A stretch of 64,000 nt of DNA from Bacteroidota bacterium (GTDB taxonomy: Bacteria; Bacteroidota; Bacteroidia; Bacteroidales; TTA-H9). Where the stretch lies: assembly GCA_003250395.1 (NCBI GenBank), contig QKGM01000008.1:33190-97189 (forward strand). Reading direction: 5' to 3'. Below are positions 10,501 to 19,691 of this stretch, in pieces. The position numbers and the translations under genes were made by a program. The notes under the pieces were generated by a model. That model did no database searches. It was not told the origin of the DNA and was given only the letters and a program-made list of their open reading frames with translations. How positions within the stretch are numbered: the stretch's first letter is position 1; every line of letters begins with the position of its first letter.

Positions 10501-11400
10501 ATTATTTCTGATCATTACCCTTGAAGGTGCAGTATCATTGATATTAAGGAAATATGGAATCTGAACCGCATAAGGGTTTTTATTTTCTTTAAACTTTTTT
10601 GAACTGATATTGTATGTCCACCGCTTTGGCCCGTTCGCCCAAAAGCGAATGTAATCGCCTTGATCAAAATGACCATCTTCCCCTCCTATAATCTCTATTC
10701 CTACTGCAATCATATCATCTGGGAATGTATTTCCGTTAGTTTCACTAATAGTTTCTCCTCCATTGCTATACAATCCTATTTTTGCAGGATCGATGACTGA
10801 AGGATTAATACCCCAGGTTGCAAAATCATTGTAAGTTATTTTGTAAATACCATCAGAGGGGATTAAGAGTTTATACCAGGTGCCAGTGGCTAATATTGAC
10901 TGCTCTTTCCAAATGACACTGGTTGTTTGTTTTAATTCAACATCATTTTTAATAGTATCAATGACCAGATCAAATGATTTGATCAGTAATATTTTTCCAT
11001 CAGAATTTTTTATAATTGGAATGAATCCGAATTCCACTTTATGGTTACCCCGTTCAATACTACGCTTTATGACGGGAGTCACATGATCAGACAAAAGGGA
11101 AGAATCTTTTGGAGTTAAGGTAACATTTGCAACAGGTTCTATCAGAACAATGTTTTCAACGCGAGCGCTATAGTTTGTATGTGGTGCTATATTATCTATT
11201 TGCCATGTGAAAACGGGAAGTGTTTCCGCATAATCACGGACGACAAATCCTGTAAAAACAGGTAATTCTGTATTAATAATTGTTGCGTCTGATTGATAAC
11301 TCCAGGTAAGTGTTTTGCTGATTTTTAATTCAGTAGCAGAAGTTCCTGTTGTTAGTATTATATAGAATAATAGAGAAAAGTACCGATAGATTTTTTTCAT
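7564..11400 (-). CDS. porU: T9SS sortase PorU-like C25 peptidase, copy 1
   Basis: PorU is the gingipain-fold (family C25) sortase that removes the C-terminal signal of T9SS cargo and attaches cargo to A-LPS. The 1278-residue product has a signal peptide (~1-22), beta-rich N-terminal domains, the C25 domain at ~550-950 with catalytic His786 in NYTGHGGE and Cys820 in TATCEFSR, Ig-like domains after it, and a C-terminal sorting-type domain (VRPNPFTESTTISF...). Both catalytic residues are intact. It lies directly upstream of porV and downstream of a second gene of the same family. Which of the two is the true sortase cannot be settled by sequence reading alone; adjacency to porV favours this copy. 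Confidence 0.88.
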   Translation of the reverse strand: MKKIYRYFSLLFYIILTTGTSATELKISKTLTWSYQSDATIINTELPVFTGFVVRDYAETLPVFTWQIDNIAPHTNYSARVENIVLIEPVANVTLTPKDSSLLSDHVTPVIKRSIERGNHKVEFGFIPIIKNSDGKILLIKSFDLVIDTIKNDVELKQTTSVIWKEQSILATGTWYKLLIPSDGIYKITYNDFATWGINPSVIDPAKIGLYSNGGETISETNGNTFPDDMIAVGIEIIGGEDGHFDQGDYIRFWANGPKRWTYNISSKKFKENKNPYAVQIPYFLNINDTAPSRVMIRNNVTNSPTHQVTTFPDFQYFKPDSVSVSRTGRIWVSKVPFRSTEPHHFVMNFPNIVSTSAASLEISVAGWSNMASYFYAGVNGSQLIKASIRKLTGNELIYNTATKTTKSQGFFPSSDNINVSIWYDMVGSNPVGYLEYFSLQLVRKLQYTDGQMPVFYGPERESLITPEMIFSNLTGSQHIWDVTNSDSTFKCNYVFDNDLNLGRVRMNTSTFHRFVVFEDGDELTPEFDQSVPNQNLHSLQPADYIIIAPDSLISEAERLADLHRNYSHLTCHIISIQQIINEFGGGIADPMAIRGFMRMLYDRGLSNGSAPKYLLLFGDGSYDPLNRIPNNQNLIPAYESIESFNLGASYVTDDFFGVLDYGEGNSANGTLDIGIGRFPVSTLRQSKTVVDKIEYYLTQQPETFGDWRNQFTFVADDEDSNTHIIQSHKLAMAVDTLLPGQVINKVYLDAFVQTSTPSGNRYPGAKSSLNQYVNHGCQIVNYTGHGGELGWSEEKVLEIPDIEAWENFNGLPLFITATCEFSRFDDPGLLSAGERVLLNPNGGGIGLITTTRLAYSTINFYLNESLYLIWFANGRPNDYTFGDIIRLSKNANDNDTKMRNITLLGDPALKPSYPVNRIRITKVNGTQVNDFQSTLKALSEIHIEGVVISASASLLNDFNGTLSYKLFDKPMNVTTLVNDPKSKPFTFPVTNQQLLNGRASVENGKFNFSFIAPRDMQMAGGYPLLSLYATDSTVDATGYEKGLFFEGSDTQGLADDQPPVIKAWLENRTFKNGDKVSETPLLIAEISDNLGINFSGLGFGHDITAVIDNESSETIILNNYFQPTIDDSRSGNLSIMLPSLSSGAHTLVLRAFDINNNAASITLSFYVGETSSGISVSDMTVRPNPFTESTTISFNVTSNDTEINATLQVYDLSGRLVYSNSTSPQSINGKVVSITWNGKNNSNALLPFGVYPARIILIDKEGNSVSTGFKLIKAITP

Positions 11401-11425
11401 GACAGATAGGTTATAACAATGGATT

Positions 11426-11433
11426 CAAAGATA
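11426..11433 (-). promoter_or_regulatory. Promoter -7 element for porU copy 1 (TATCTTTG on minus strand)
   Basis: The minus strand reads TATCTTTG 25 bp before the start codon, in the 151 bp gap between the two porU-like genes. This implies that copy 1 can be transcribed separately from copy 2. Confidence 0.55.
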
Positions 11434-11551
11434 CTGATTTCTTGTCCGGTAATAATTTGGTTATAATATTTGGTTGTATTCCATTCTTATTGAATATGGT
11501 TTTATAACTGGTTTATAATTATAAGGTTCAATATAAAATGTAAAGACTTCC

Positions 11552-14500
11552 TCAGAATACCTTGCCAGTTTTTATCAGTCGACCAGTGCCTTCAATGATA
11601 GCACCATCAGACGCAGTTGCCCTGATACGATAAATATAAAATCCGCCAGCGATAGTTTGTCCATTTTCTCCTCTGCCATCCCATTCTATAGGAGGAGTAT
11701 GGAATCCACCAGAAGGAATTTTACGTTGAATAAGAGCCATGCGTTGTCCAGTCAGATTAATAATCTCTATTTCTACATTAAGATCAGAATTCTGGCTATT
11801 ATGTTCAAATACAAAGTTTGTGATATCTGTAAAAGGATTTGGGTAATTTGAAACATTTTCCATAACAAGCGTCCCGGAAGGATTAACAACAAAAGAGATC
11901 GTTGACGATGCCGGATTATTCTGGACGTCCCAGGCAGTTACTTTAATCGTATGTAATCCTGGTGTTAGGTTGTACAACGGGTAGCTAATCATACCACTCT
12001 TGTATGTATTTACGTTTGCACGGTAGAAGTCATTTAGTATATAGGGTGAATCAGTCTTGTTATCTAGTACGGCAGTAATGTCGTGACCTATTCCAGCCCC
12101 TGAAACGTTGATCCCGCTCTCGTCACTCATGTATGCAAGCAAGACTGGATTTTCATCGGTAATTCCTCCATTGGTGAAATTATTATCGTTCATGAATAAA
12201 GAAATAACTGGTGGTTGGTCGTCCTCGATAAAGTTTTTGCTGTACCCTCCAACGACGAAATCGTGATTCCATCCCGTAGCGTCAGTTTCAGATGAACGGG
12301 CATAAAGACTCAGACGACCAGTACCATATCTGAATTCAATATCACGGGGTACGATGAATGAAAATTCAAATTCTCCATTGGTCACATCGGTTTCTCCTTT
12401 GTAAAGTGCATTTTTTTGAATAGAAAATGAATAGTGAGGACTATCAGGATCGTTGCTTAAAGTCGTAATGTTTTGGGCTTTATCGAAAACGGTAGGGAAC
12501 ACTTCACCATTAAAACTAGTAATAGTCTCACCTGAAGCATCTGTAATTTTTCCTTTGATAACGATTTCATCAAGTGCACTGATTGTATCGGCCGGAAGCC
12601 CAGAACGTCCATATTCGATTGATGTAGTTTCAGTATAATATTCTGGGAATGCAAGCTTCATAGCAGGGTCACCAATAAGAATGAATTTTCTTCCATTCAG
12701 GTTGCTTCCGTTAAGCTGTTTTGATTTAAGGACAGCTTCACCTAGAGTGAGGTATCCCTCAGATGTACGGGTAAGCAGAACAGAAAGAAATGCTCTGTTA
12801 AGAGATTCATTTGAACCGCTGTACGTCAGTCGTGAGGTTGTAAATAATCCAATCCCGCCCCCATTTGGGTTAGTAAATACTTTTTCACCTGCTGATTCTC
12901 TGAGTGGATCGTCATAGCGGCTAAATTCACAGGTAGCAGTGATAAAAAACGGCAAATTATTGAGATTACGCCAGCTGTTAATATCGCTTATTTGAAGAAC
13001 CCGTTCATGTGCCCATCCCATTTCCCCGCCGTGTCCGGTATAATTGATAATGAGAGCTCCGTTTTCCACACGCCGGTTAATTGCATCGGAAACTTCCGGA
13101 TAACGTTGCCCTCCTGGAGCTGACACCTGTGTATAAGCATCGAAATATATTTTGTCAATATTCATCTGCCGATATGTTGTGTCAATCATTTTGGCCATGT
13201 TATCGCTTTGTTTAACATGTGTATCGCTGTCCTGATCATCGGCAACAAAACAGATTACATTACGCCAATCCCTCATATTCTCATGGGTCAATGCATGGTA
13301 GCCGATAATTTTGTTGACCATCGATTGTGCTTCCTCACTACTTTTGGCCAATAAACGGCCAATACCAATGTCAAGATAACCATTGCAGTCTTGTCCTTCT
13401 GTAATATCAAATAAGCCAAAAAAGTCGTCAGTTGCATAAGAATTGGAAGGGCTGAGCGAAATGGTTGATTGCCATGTAGGGACAAAGTTGTGGTTTACTT
13501 CTAGTCTGTTAAGGTAGTCGTATGAAGCATCTCCCAACATGAGTACCCATCTGAGTTGATGTCCTCGTCCACCACGTTGATATACCATCCTGAGAAAGTC
13601 TCTGATGGCTGATAAATCTTGGTTCCCTGATGAAAATTCATTGTAGATTAATTCCGGTGTGGTGACCTTTACAGATAATCCTTGGTTACGATGAAAATCA
13701 GCTAGTTGGTTAGCTTGTTCGATGAAACCTGGGTAACTGATAATAATGTAATCGATTTCAGATGTAGCATGCAAATTTTGATTGTTTACTCTTTGCCATC
13801 CTGTACCATTCAGGAAGCCAGAGCCATCGAAAGCGATATAGGTTCTAAGAGTATCAGAGAAATCATTAAAAGAGGCTGTCTGTCCTGATATTTGTAAGGG
13901 TACCTTCTTTGGTTTCTGAGGTAGTGTTACATCCCATACCTGTATTTCTGAGGATGCATTTGAAATATTATATCTGGCAACTGTTCCTGATTCCACCCCG
14001 GTGGGATTAGAGAATGTAAGCCATGGGGAGGTATATGAAAGTAAACGCCGGTAATTGATTTCGAAATAATCGAGCCATCCTTCAGAAGATGTAGATGCTC
14101 TATTGTATTCGTATTTCAGAGTTGGTTGAGAACTGGTGAGATAGAATTTGCAAGTGTCAAATCTGTCGAGAGCATAACTTGTCTCGAGAGAAGTGCTGGT
14201 AATAATCCCAATTGGTTGTGTGAGGATTCTGGTATCGTCCAATGATATATAGAAACGGCTAGAAGAATAAGCTCTACCGGCAACAGATGAGCTGAGAATT
14301 GCCTGAGAAGGGATGACAGGATTTACAATTGTAAGCGGAAATTCTTTCTCATTGTATAAGCTAAAAACCTCACCAAACCATTGTCGTCCCGTCCCAATTA
14401 GATTACTTTGATTAGTCTCATGGGCAAAGAAATCAACAAACCAGTTAAGATTAGAATTTGGGGTGCTGGTAGGTGGAGTTTTTTGCGAAATCCTTTGTCC

Positions 14501-15388
14501 TGCTTCTCCATCCCAGGTTACGAAAAACGTTGAAGAAACGGCATAGGGATTTTGGATTCTGATATATCGTTTTGCTGAGGCATTATAGTTCCATTTTTCA
14601 TGCCCGGGATTATAAAATAATACATAATCGCTAACATCAAACTTTCCATCACCTCCATCCGAAATATATAGTTGATTTTCAGGGAGGTCATAATCTCGGA
14701 CTTTACTATTCGCTTCTGGGAGAAGTGCGCCTCCAGAACCAAAAACCCTGATCATAGCTGGATTTACAGTTGACAAATCTACGCCTGCTGATTGTAAATC
14801 AGCTCCTGAAACCTTTACTATACCCTGTCCGGTAACATTAAATTTAAGCCAGCTTCCAGATGAAAGTACAGAATTTTCTGGCCAGTCTGCCACTTCATTA
14901 GCGATTTTAAAGTTTTTATCTATTTGCCAGTCTATGGATAGGTTAAATTGGGTAAGTAATTCAGGGAAGCCACTTATTGTATTTATTTTGACAGGAATTA
15001 GAAGTACTTCGACAAACCATTCCCCTTTTTGAAGAAAAGTCGATGAATTGATCTCATAATTATTACTAATCCACTCAAATCCACTAATATTTGAGTGAGG
15101 AAATTCTTCAGATAATGCATTTTCTATAGTGACCAAGGGTTTGAGGCCTTGTTCGGGAAGAGGTATAATAAAACGATAAAGGGGAAGATTATGACCTCCC
15201 TGATCAACGTCTCCTTCAATGAACCGAAGGTAATACAGGGAAGTATTTAGTACAGAGTCGTAACGAAATTGTGGTTCCCAGCGTAAAACTACCCGTTTTG
15301 TTACCTTCTCATTCGATGAAAAAGAAAAAAAAGTATTTATCAGCAGGAAAATTGTGAGATAAGTACGAAAATGTTTTAAAGTGGTCAT
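11552..15388 (-). CDS. PorU-like C25 peptidase, copy 2
   Basis: This is a second gingipain-fold protein of 1278 residues with the same layout as its neighbour: signal peptide (~1-26), beta domains, C25 catalytic domain with His786 in NYTGHGGEM and Cys820 in TATCEFSRYDDP, Ig-like domains and a C-terminal sorting domain (NYPNPFTDITNFVF...). The catalytic residues fall at exactly the same residue numbers as in copy 1, although the sequences are clearly divergent outside the core. It could be a duplicated PorU sortase, or a C25 protease that is itself T9SS cargo. Start is the ATG at 15388. The next gene upstream is divergent (sprF/porP). Confidence 0.85.
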   Translation of the reverse strand: MTTLKHFRTYLTIFLLINTFFSFSSNEKVTKRVVLRWEPQFRYDSVLNTSLYYLRFIEGDVDQGGHNLPLYRFIIPLPEQGLKPLVTIENALSEEFPHSNISGFEWISNNYEINSSTFLQKGEWFVEVLLIPVKINTISGFPELLTQFNLSIDWQIDKNFKIANEVADWPENSVLSSGSWLKFNVTGQGIVKVSGADLQSAGVDLSTVNPAMIRVFGSGGALLPEANSKVRDYDLPENQLYISDGGDGKFDVSDYVLFYNPGHEKWNYNASAKRYIRIQNPYAVSSTFFVTWDGEAGQRISQKTPPTSTPNSNLNWFVDFFAHETNQSNLIGTGRQWFGEVFSLYNEKEFPLTIVNPVIPSQAILSSSVAGRAYSSSRFYISLDDTRILTQPIGIITSTSLETSYALDRFDTCKFYLTSSQPTLKYEYNRASTSSEGWLDYFEINYRRLLSYTSPWLTFSNPTGVESGTVARYNISNASSEIQVWDVTLPQKPKKVPLQISGQTASFNDFSDTLRTYIAFDGSGFLNGTGWQRVNNQNLHATSEIDYIIISYPGFIEQANQLADFHRNQGLSVKVTTPELIYNEFSSGNQDLSAIRDFLRMVYQRGGRGHQLRWVLMLGDASYDYLNRLEVNHNFVPTWQSTISLSPSNSYATDDFFGLFDITEGQDCNGYLDIGIGRLLAKSSEEAQSMVNKIIGYHALTHENMRDWRNVICFVADDQDSDTHVKQSDNMAKMIDTTYRQMNIDKIYFDAYTQVSAPGGQRYPEVSDAINRRVENGALIINYTGHGGEMGWAHERVLQISDINSWRNLNNLPFFITATCEFSRYDDPLRESAGEKVFTNPNGGGIGLFTTSRLTYSGSNESLNRAFLSVLLTRTSEGYLTLGEAVLKSKQLNGSNLNGRKFILIGDPAMKLAFPEYYTETTSIEYGRSGLPADTISALDEIVIKGKITDASGETITSFNGEVFPTVFDKAQNITTLSNDPDSPHYSFSIQKNALYKGETDVTNGEFEFSFIVPRDIEFRYGTGRLSLYARSSETDATGWNHDFVVGGYSKNFIEDDQPPVISLFMNDNNFTNGGITDENPVLLAYMSDESGINVSGAGIGHDITAVLDNKTDSPYILNDFYRANVNTYKSGMISYPLYNLTPGLHTIKVTAWDVQNNPASSTISFVVNPSGTLVMENVSNYPNPFTDITNFVFEHNSQNSDLNVEIEIINLTGQRMALIQRKIPSGGFHTPPIEWDGRGENGQTIAGGFYIYRIRATASDGAIIEGTGRLIKTGKVF

Positions 15389-15706
15389 ATTGTATAATTT
15401 GTACTCTAATTTCTAAATAAAGTATGTTCGATCCAATACCGATTTAAGTATATTAAGGAGTAAAAGAGCCTGACGGACAATAAATATTTTAAAATGGTTG
15501 TTTGGTTAGTTTAAAAATGCAACCTATATTTGTCAGCCGAGTATAAGTACTCACATTTTAAATGAACTTACGGCGGATCGCTTTCGGGCAAACGGTCAAT
15601 AGCGGGAATTATTGTCACCAGACCCAAAATCCTTCTGCATGATGGCTTGAAAAATTGTTGTAATATTGTTCTTGAATCTTCACCTATTATCGGCTAAGCT
15701 ACCGTT
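15389..15706. other. Divergent intergenic region, porU copy 2 / sprF
   Basis: This 318 bp gap must hold promoters for both directions, but I see no clear TAnnTTTG motif in it. There is no open frame of note, RNA gene or strong hairpin. Confidence 0.5.
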
Positions 15707-16711
15707 ATGTCAAGACGAGTTTTTACATTTCTTCTAACCCTGAGTATTTCACTCACCGTATCGGTTGTTAAAGGGCAGGATCCTGCATTTTCTCAGTTCT
15801 ATGCTAATCCTCTCTATCTTAATCCGGCACTTACCGGCGCAGCTTTTGCCCCTCGGCTTATTCTTAACTATCGGAATCAATGGCCGAGCCTGCCTGCAAA
15901 CTTTGTAACATATAATGCCTCTTACGATCAGTATGTGCCGAATATTTCCAGTAGCTTTGGTGTATTGTTTAATACTGATCGTGCTGGTGATGGAATTTTG
16001 ACAACTACCAGTTTTAGTGGAATTTACAGTTATTCATTACCGGTTGGCCGAAAAACGTTTGTAAATGCTGGCCTTCAGGCTTCGTTTTACCAACGTAAAT
16101 TGGATTGGTATAGCCTTTTATTCGAGGACCAGATTGATCCTATCAGAGGATTTGTTAAACCAACCAACGAGCGTGCACCTGATAATCTTAGTGTTTCTTT
16201 TTTAGATTTCTCTGCCGGGTTGGCAATTAGTCACGATGACTTTTTGTATGCTGGTCTTGCTGTTCACCACCTGACCGAACCTTTCGACGGTTTTTATAAT
16301 GATAATAATTCCAAAATGAATATGAAAATTACTTTTCATGCCGGTGGAATTATCGATCTGGAGCCCAGAGTAAGGAATCGTAGGTCACAAACTGGAATGA
16401 GCCTTTCACCGAATATTCTTTATCAGCAACAACAGAATTTTAAGCAGTTAAATATTGGATTATATTTTAACAAGTATCCTTTCGTTGTAGGTACTTGGTT
16501 TCGCCACAATATCGAAAACCCAGATGCGTTTATATTTCTGCTGGGTTTCCAGCACAATTCGTTCAGAGTTGGATATAGCTATGATGTGACTGTGTCAAAG
16601 TTGAAAAACGTAACCGGAGGAGCTCATGAAATCTCATTCGGTTTCCAATTCGACAACAACAGGTTTAATAACCGTAAAAATAAAGGGCCGATCCCTTGTC
16701 CCAGTTTCTGA
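15707..16711 (+). CDS. PorP/SprF family T9SS membrane protein
   Basis: PorP/SprF proteins are outer-membrane beta barrels required for T9SS assembly or for secretion of particular partner proteins such as SprB-like adhesins. The 334-residue product has a signal peptide (~1-23, ending VKGQ), the family signature DPAFSQFYANPLYLNPALTG right after it, and repeated barrel strands; the C-terminal GGAHEISFGFQF segment is the usual family ending. It lies 40 bp before gldJ on the plus strand, next to the porU/porV genes, which supports a core T9SS role. Whether it is the PorP orthologue or a cargo-specific SprF cannot be told from the sequence. Confidence 0.9.
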   Translation: MSRRVFTFLLTLSISLTVSVVKGQDPAFSQFYANPLYLNPALTGAAFAPRLILNYRNQWPSLPANFVTYNASYDQYVPNISSSFGVLFNTDRAGDGILTTTSFSGIYSYSLPVGRKTFVNAGLQASFYQRKLDWYSLLFEDQIDPIRGFVKPTNERAPDNLSVSFLDFSAGLAISHDDFLYAGLAVHHLTEPFDGFYNDNNSKMNMKITFHAGGIIDLEPRVRNRRSQTGMSLSPNILYQQQQNFKQLNIGLYFNKYPFVVGTWFRHNIENPDAFIFLLGFQHNSFRVGYSYDVTVSKLKNVTGGAHEISFGFQFDNNRFNNRKNKGPIPCPSF

Positions 16712-16719
16712 TTGAACCG

Positions 16720-16727
16720 TATATTTG
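16720..16727 (+). promoter_or_regulatory. Promoter -7 element for gldJ (TATATTTG)
   Basis: TATATTTG matches TAnnTTTG and lies 25 bp before the ATG at 16752, just after the sprF stop. It supports the ATG at 16752 over the upstream in-frame TTG at 16725, which would fall inside the promoter. Confidence 0.55.
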
Positions 16728-16751
16728 CACCCTGAAAATTATCAGAGAAAA

Positions 16752-18461
16752 ATGACGCGATTGAGCAAACTATTTCTGTACTTTACACTCCTGACGTTTC
16801 TGTCAGGTGTTACTTCATCCTGCAGCGTTTTCAAGAAAGGCAAAGAGTCGTCTGCTGCGACTGGCTGGAATTATAACGATCCTGAGCAGGGTGGTTTTGA
16901 GAAATTTGAATTCACAGGCCAAGATAATGGCCCCGGTTTGATTCTGGTTGAAGGCGGATCTTTCCTGATGGGTTCCACACAGGATTATCTCATCATGGAA
17001 CAGGATAATGAGCCCCGTCGGGTTACAGTCAGATCTTTTTACATGGATCAAACCGAAGTCAGTAACCTGCATTATCTTGAATTCCTTCACTGGATGAAGA
17101 AGGTATTCTATACGCAGGCTACCATGGACTATCAACAATATTATCTCAGCCAGTTACCTGATACATTGGTTTGGCGTTCCCAGCTGGCCTATAATGAGCC
17201 CCTTGTTAACTTATATCTGAGGCATCCAGCCTACAGGGATTATCCGGTTGTTGGAGTAAGCTGGCTTCAGGCCAATGAATTTTGCCGCTGGCGTACTGAC
17301 CGTGTAAATGAGATCAGGTTATTCGGGAAGGGTATTTATGCTCTTGATATTCAACCTGATGCTAATGATTTCTTTACAACTGATGCCTATCTGACCAATC
17401 AGTTTATTAAAGGTGATCAGCAACCAGGAACTAACGAACGCCTGGGTCTTCCTGATATAGGAGCCAACGTCGGACAAGGAAACTCCGGTAATGGCGGTGG
17501 ACAACAAGCACTAAGGCATGCGCGTATAGAAGATGGAATTATCTTGCCAGCCTATAGACTTCCTACTGAAGCCGAGTGGGAGTTTGCTGCCCTTGGACTC
17601 CTTGGGAACAGCGAATTTGAGAATATCCGTGAGCGCCGAATTTATCCTTGGGATGGTAACTTTACCCGTAGTAGTAATGCAAACGATGGTGAAATTGGTC
17701 GTTTTATGGCTAATTTTAAACGTGGTAGAGGTGATTATATGGGTATTGCAGGAAGCCTTAATGATGGTGCTGATGTTCCAGCTCCGGTGATCTCTTACTA
17801 CCCTAATGATTATGGTTTATACAATATGGCAGGAAATGTTGCAGAGTGGGTAGCTGACGTTTATCGCAGGGAATCTCCATTTGATGTCTCTGATATGAAT
17901 CCTTTCAGAGGAAACCTTTTTACTGCCCCTGTTCCTACCAGTAGTGGATCCCAACAGATTGACAATAGTCGTCAACCTGATACTACTTATGTTAGTCCTA
18001 AAACTGTATATGATATTTCTACTCAGACTTATAAGGAAGAGAAATCATATAATCCTGATTATCGTCGTATAAAACGAACTGCCGTTAATCCTTCAGTTGA
18101 TCCTACATTGCCTTTCCGTCGTAATTATCGCACTGCCGATAATCGTAATTACCTCGATGGAGATTGGGCTAGTCATGTTGATTTTCAAGGTAACGACTGG
18201 AAGAAACAGGGTGATAATAAGGAAGCCACTCAGTTTATGTATAACAATGGAAACTGGACAGGAGGAATAGCTGGTGATGGTGCATCTACACTTATTACTG
18301 ATCGTACCCGTGTTTATAAAGGTGGATCTTGGAAAGATGGAGCTTATTTCATGAGCCCCGGGCAAAGACGTTTTCTTGAGGAAAATCTTTCATCCGACTT
18401 TATTGGTTTCAGATGCGCTATGGATCGGGTAGGTACATCTTTTGATGGTCAGGCATATTAA
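16752..18461 (+). CDS. gldJ: T9SS/gliding lipoprotein GldJ
   Basis: GldJ is an outer-membrane lipoprotein with a formylglycine-generating-enzyme (FGE) fold, needed for stability of the T9SS ring protein GldK and for gliding where it occurs. The 569-residue product has a lipoprotein signal ending in a lipobox with Cys at ~25 (VTSSC), followed by TGWNYNDPEQGGFE and LILVEGGSFLMGS, typical of GldJ, and FGE-like blocks RLPTEAEWEFAA, NMAGNVAEWVADVY and the C-terminal GGSWKDGAYF...IGFRCAMD. The family is thought to be non-catalytic. The ATG at 16752 is chosen because it gives the lipoprotein signal directly. It is followed by a strong terminator. Confidence 0.92.
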   Translation: MTRLSKLFLYFTLLTFLSGVTSSCSVFKKGKESSAATGWNYNDPEQGGFEKFEFTGQDNGPGLILVEGGSFLMGSTQDYLIMEQDNEPRRVTVRSFYMDQTEVSNLHYLEFLHWMKKVFYTQATMDYQQYYLSQLPDTLVWRSQLAYNEPLVNLYLRHPAYRDYPVVGVSWLQANEFCRWRTDRVNEIRLFGKGIYALDIQPDANDFFTTDAYLTNQFIKGDQQPGTNERLGLPDIGANVGQGNSGNGGGQQALRHARIEDGIILPAYRLPTEAEWEFAALGLLGNSEFENIRERRIYPWDGNFTRSSNANDGEIGRFMANFKRGRGDYMGIAGSLNDGADVPAPVISYYPNDYGLYNMAGNVAEWVADVYRRESPFDVSDMNPFRGNLFTAPVPTSSGSQQIDNSRQPDTTYVSPKTVYDISTQTYKEEKSYNPDYRRIKRTAVNPSVDPTLPFRRNYRTADNRNYLDGDWASHVDFQGNDWKKQGDNKEATQFMYNNGNWTGGIAGDGASTLITDRTRVYKGGSWKDGAYFMSPGQRRFLEENLSSDFIGFRCAMDRVGTSFDGQAY

Positions 18462-18481
18462 GATAATTACATAGAATAATG

Positions 18482-18514
18482 AAAAGGCTGGCAGGTTTTC
18501 CTGACAGCCTTTTT
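18482..18514 (+). terminator. Rho-independent terminator after gldJ
   Basis: AAAAGGCTG (18482-18490) pairs with CAGCCTTTT around a further CAGG/CCTG stem with one mismatch and a TTTT loop, followed by a T-rich tract. It starts 20 bp after the gldJ stop. Confidence 0.85.
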
Positions 18515-18850
18515 GTTTGTTTATTAAATAACCAGTAAATAAATATTGCAACGATAGTAAACGTTCGTATTATTATGTATCTGGATCTTTCTGAAGGTTT
18601 TATTTGTTCATTATCTTACATTAACGTTCTTAGATTTTAGAAGTACCAGTCTTAAGCCAGGCATGATATTTTTCAATTTTGAAAGGGTATTGATAAGGTG
18701 ATTGATTATTGCTTTCTGATCAGGAACATCTATGTTATTATTATAAGATTTAATTAAATTAGTAATCCTAACTATTATTGGGTTTCACCGGTGAATGTGT
18801 AGCACATTTAAAAGTATATCAGAAACAATATTATTACCCCTGGTCTTTGT
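18515..18850. other. AT-rich intergenic region upstream of dapD
   Basis: No coding frame, RNA gene or strong hairpin was seen. A 12 bp palindrome TTCACCGGTGAA at 18784-18795 is the only notable element; its function is unknown. Confidence 0.5.
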
Positions 18851-18858
18851 TAACTTTG
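18851..18858 (+). promoter_or_regulatory. Promoter -7 element for dapD (TAACTTTG)
   Basis: TAACTTTG matches the Bacteroidota -7 consensus 18 bp before the ATG at 18876. Its position rules against the upstream in-frame start at 18795. Confidence 0.6.
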
Positions 18859-18875
18859 CAGGAATATTTTTTACT

Positions 18876-19691
18876 ATGCATAATTTGAGAAATACAATTG
18901 AACGTGCCTGGGAAGACTCTTCTTATCGTTCAGAATCATGTGTACACGATGCAGTTAATAAGGTGATAAGTCTTCTTAATATTGGTGAAGTCCGGGTTGC
19001 AGAACCAATTGGAGATTCATGGAGAGTGAATGACTGGGTTAAAAAAGCTGTCCTGCTTTATTTTCCATTACAAAAAATGCATACTACCCATTGCGGACCG
19101 TTGGAATTCCATGATAAGATTCCATTGAAGTCGGATTATGCAAAACAGGGGGTTAGGGTAGTCCCTCATGCTATTGCCAGATATGGAGCATTTATTTCCC
19201 AAGGCGTTATTTTAATGCCATCCTATATTAACATTGGAGCCTGGATTGGTTGTGATACTATGGTTGATACATGGGCTACTGTTGGATCATGTGCCCAAAT
19301 AGGTGCTGGTGTTCATTTGAGTGGCGGGGTAGGTATCGGGGGTGTTCTTGAACCTGTACAGGCTGCGCCTGTCATCGTTGAGGATGGTTGTTTCCTGGGA
19401 TCAAGATGTATTGTTGTTGAAGGAGCGCATATTGGAAAAGAGGCGGTGCTTGGTGCTAATGTTGTTATCACTGCTTCTACTCATATTATTGATGTTACCG
19501 GAAATAATCCGGTAGAATACAAAGGATTTGTTCCTCCGCGTTCAGTTGTAATTCCCGGCAGCTACCCTAAGAGATTTCCTTCAGGTGAATATAATGTTCC
19601 CTGTGCCTTGATTATTGGAAAGAGAAAGTCGGCTACTGACCTTAAAACGAGTCTGAATAATGCCTTACGTGAATTTGACGTTGCAATCTGA
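18876..19691 (+). CDS. dapD: Tetrahydrodipicolinate N-succinyltransferase DapD
   Basis: DapD transfers succinyl from succinyl-CoA to tetrahydrodipicolinate in the lysine/meso-diaminopimelate pathway, feeding peptidoglycan. The 271-residue product, the usual length, has the helical N-terminal domain and a left-handed beta helix built from hexapeptide repeats (YINIGAWIGCDTMVDTWATVGSCAQIG, then VHLSGGVGIGGVL), and the C-terminal CoA-binding segment around VVIPGSYPKRF. The ATG at 18876 is chosen because the family starts there and a promoter motif ends 18 bp upstream. It is a single gene here; other dap genes are not in the window. Confidence 0.95.
   Translation: MHNLRNTIERAWEDSSYRSESCVHDAVNKVISLLNIGEVRVAEPIGDSWRVNDWVKKAVLLYFPLQKMHTTHCGPLEFHDKIPLKSDYAKQGVRVVPHAIARYGAFISQGVILMPSYINIGAWIGCDTMVDTWATVGSCAQIGAGVHLSGGVGIGGVLEPVQAAPVIVEDGCFLGSRCIVVEGAHIGKEAVLGANVVITASTHIIDVTGNNPVEYKGFVPPRSVVIPGSYPKRFPSGEYNVPCALIIGKRKSATDLKTSLNNALREFDVAI

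Noticed and set aside
16725..16751. Upstream TTG start of gldJ
   Set aside because: It lies inside the predicted -7 element, and the lipoprotein signal starts at the ATG 16752.
18784..18795. Palindrome TTCACCGGTGAA considered as a parS site
   Set aside because: The parS consensus core is TTTCACGTGAAA; this one has an extra central CG pair and is 16 kb from parAB. It is left as an unexplained palindrome.
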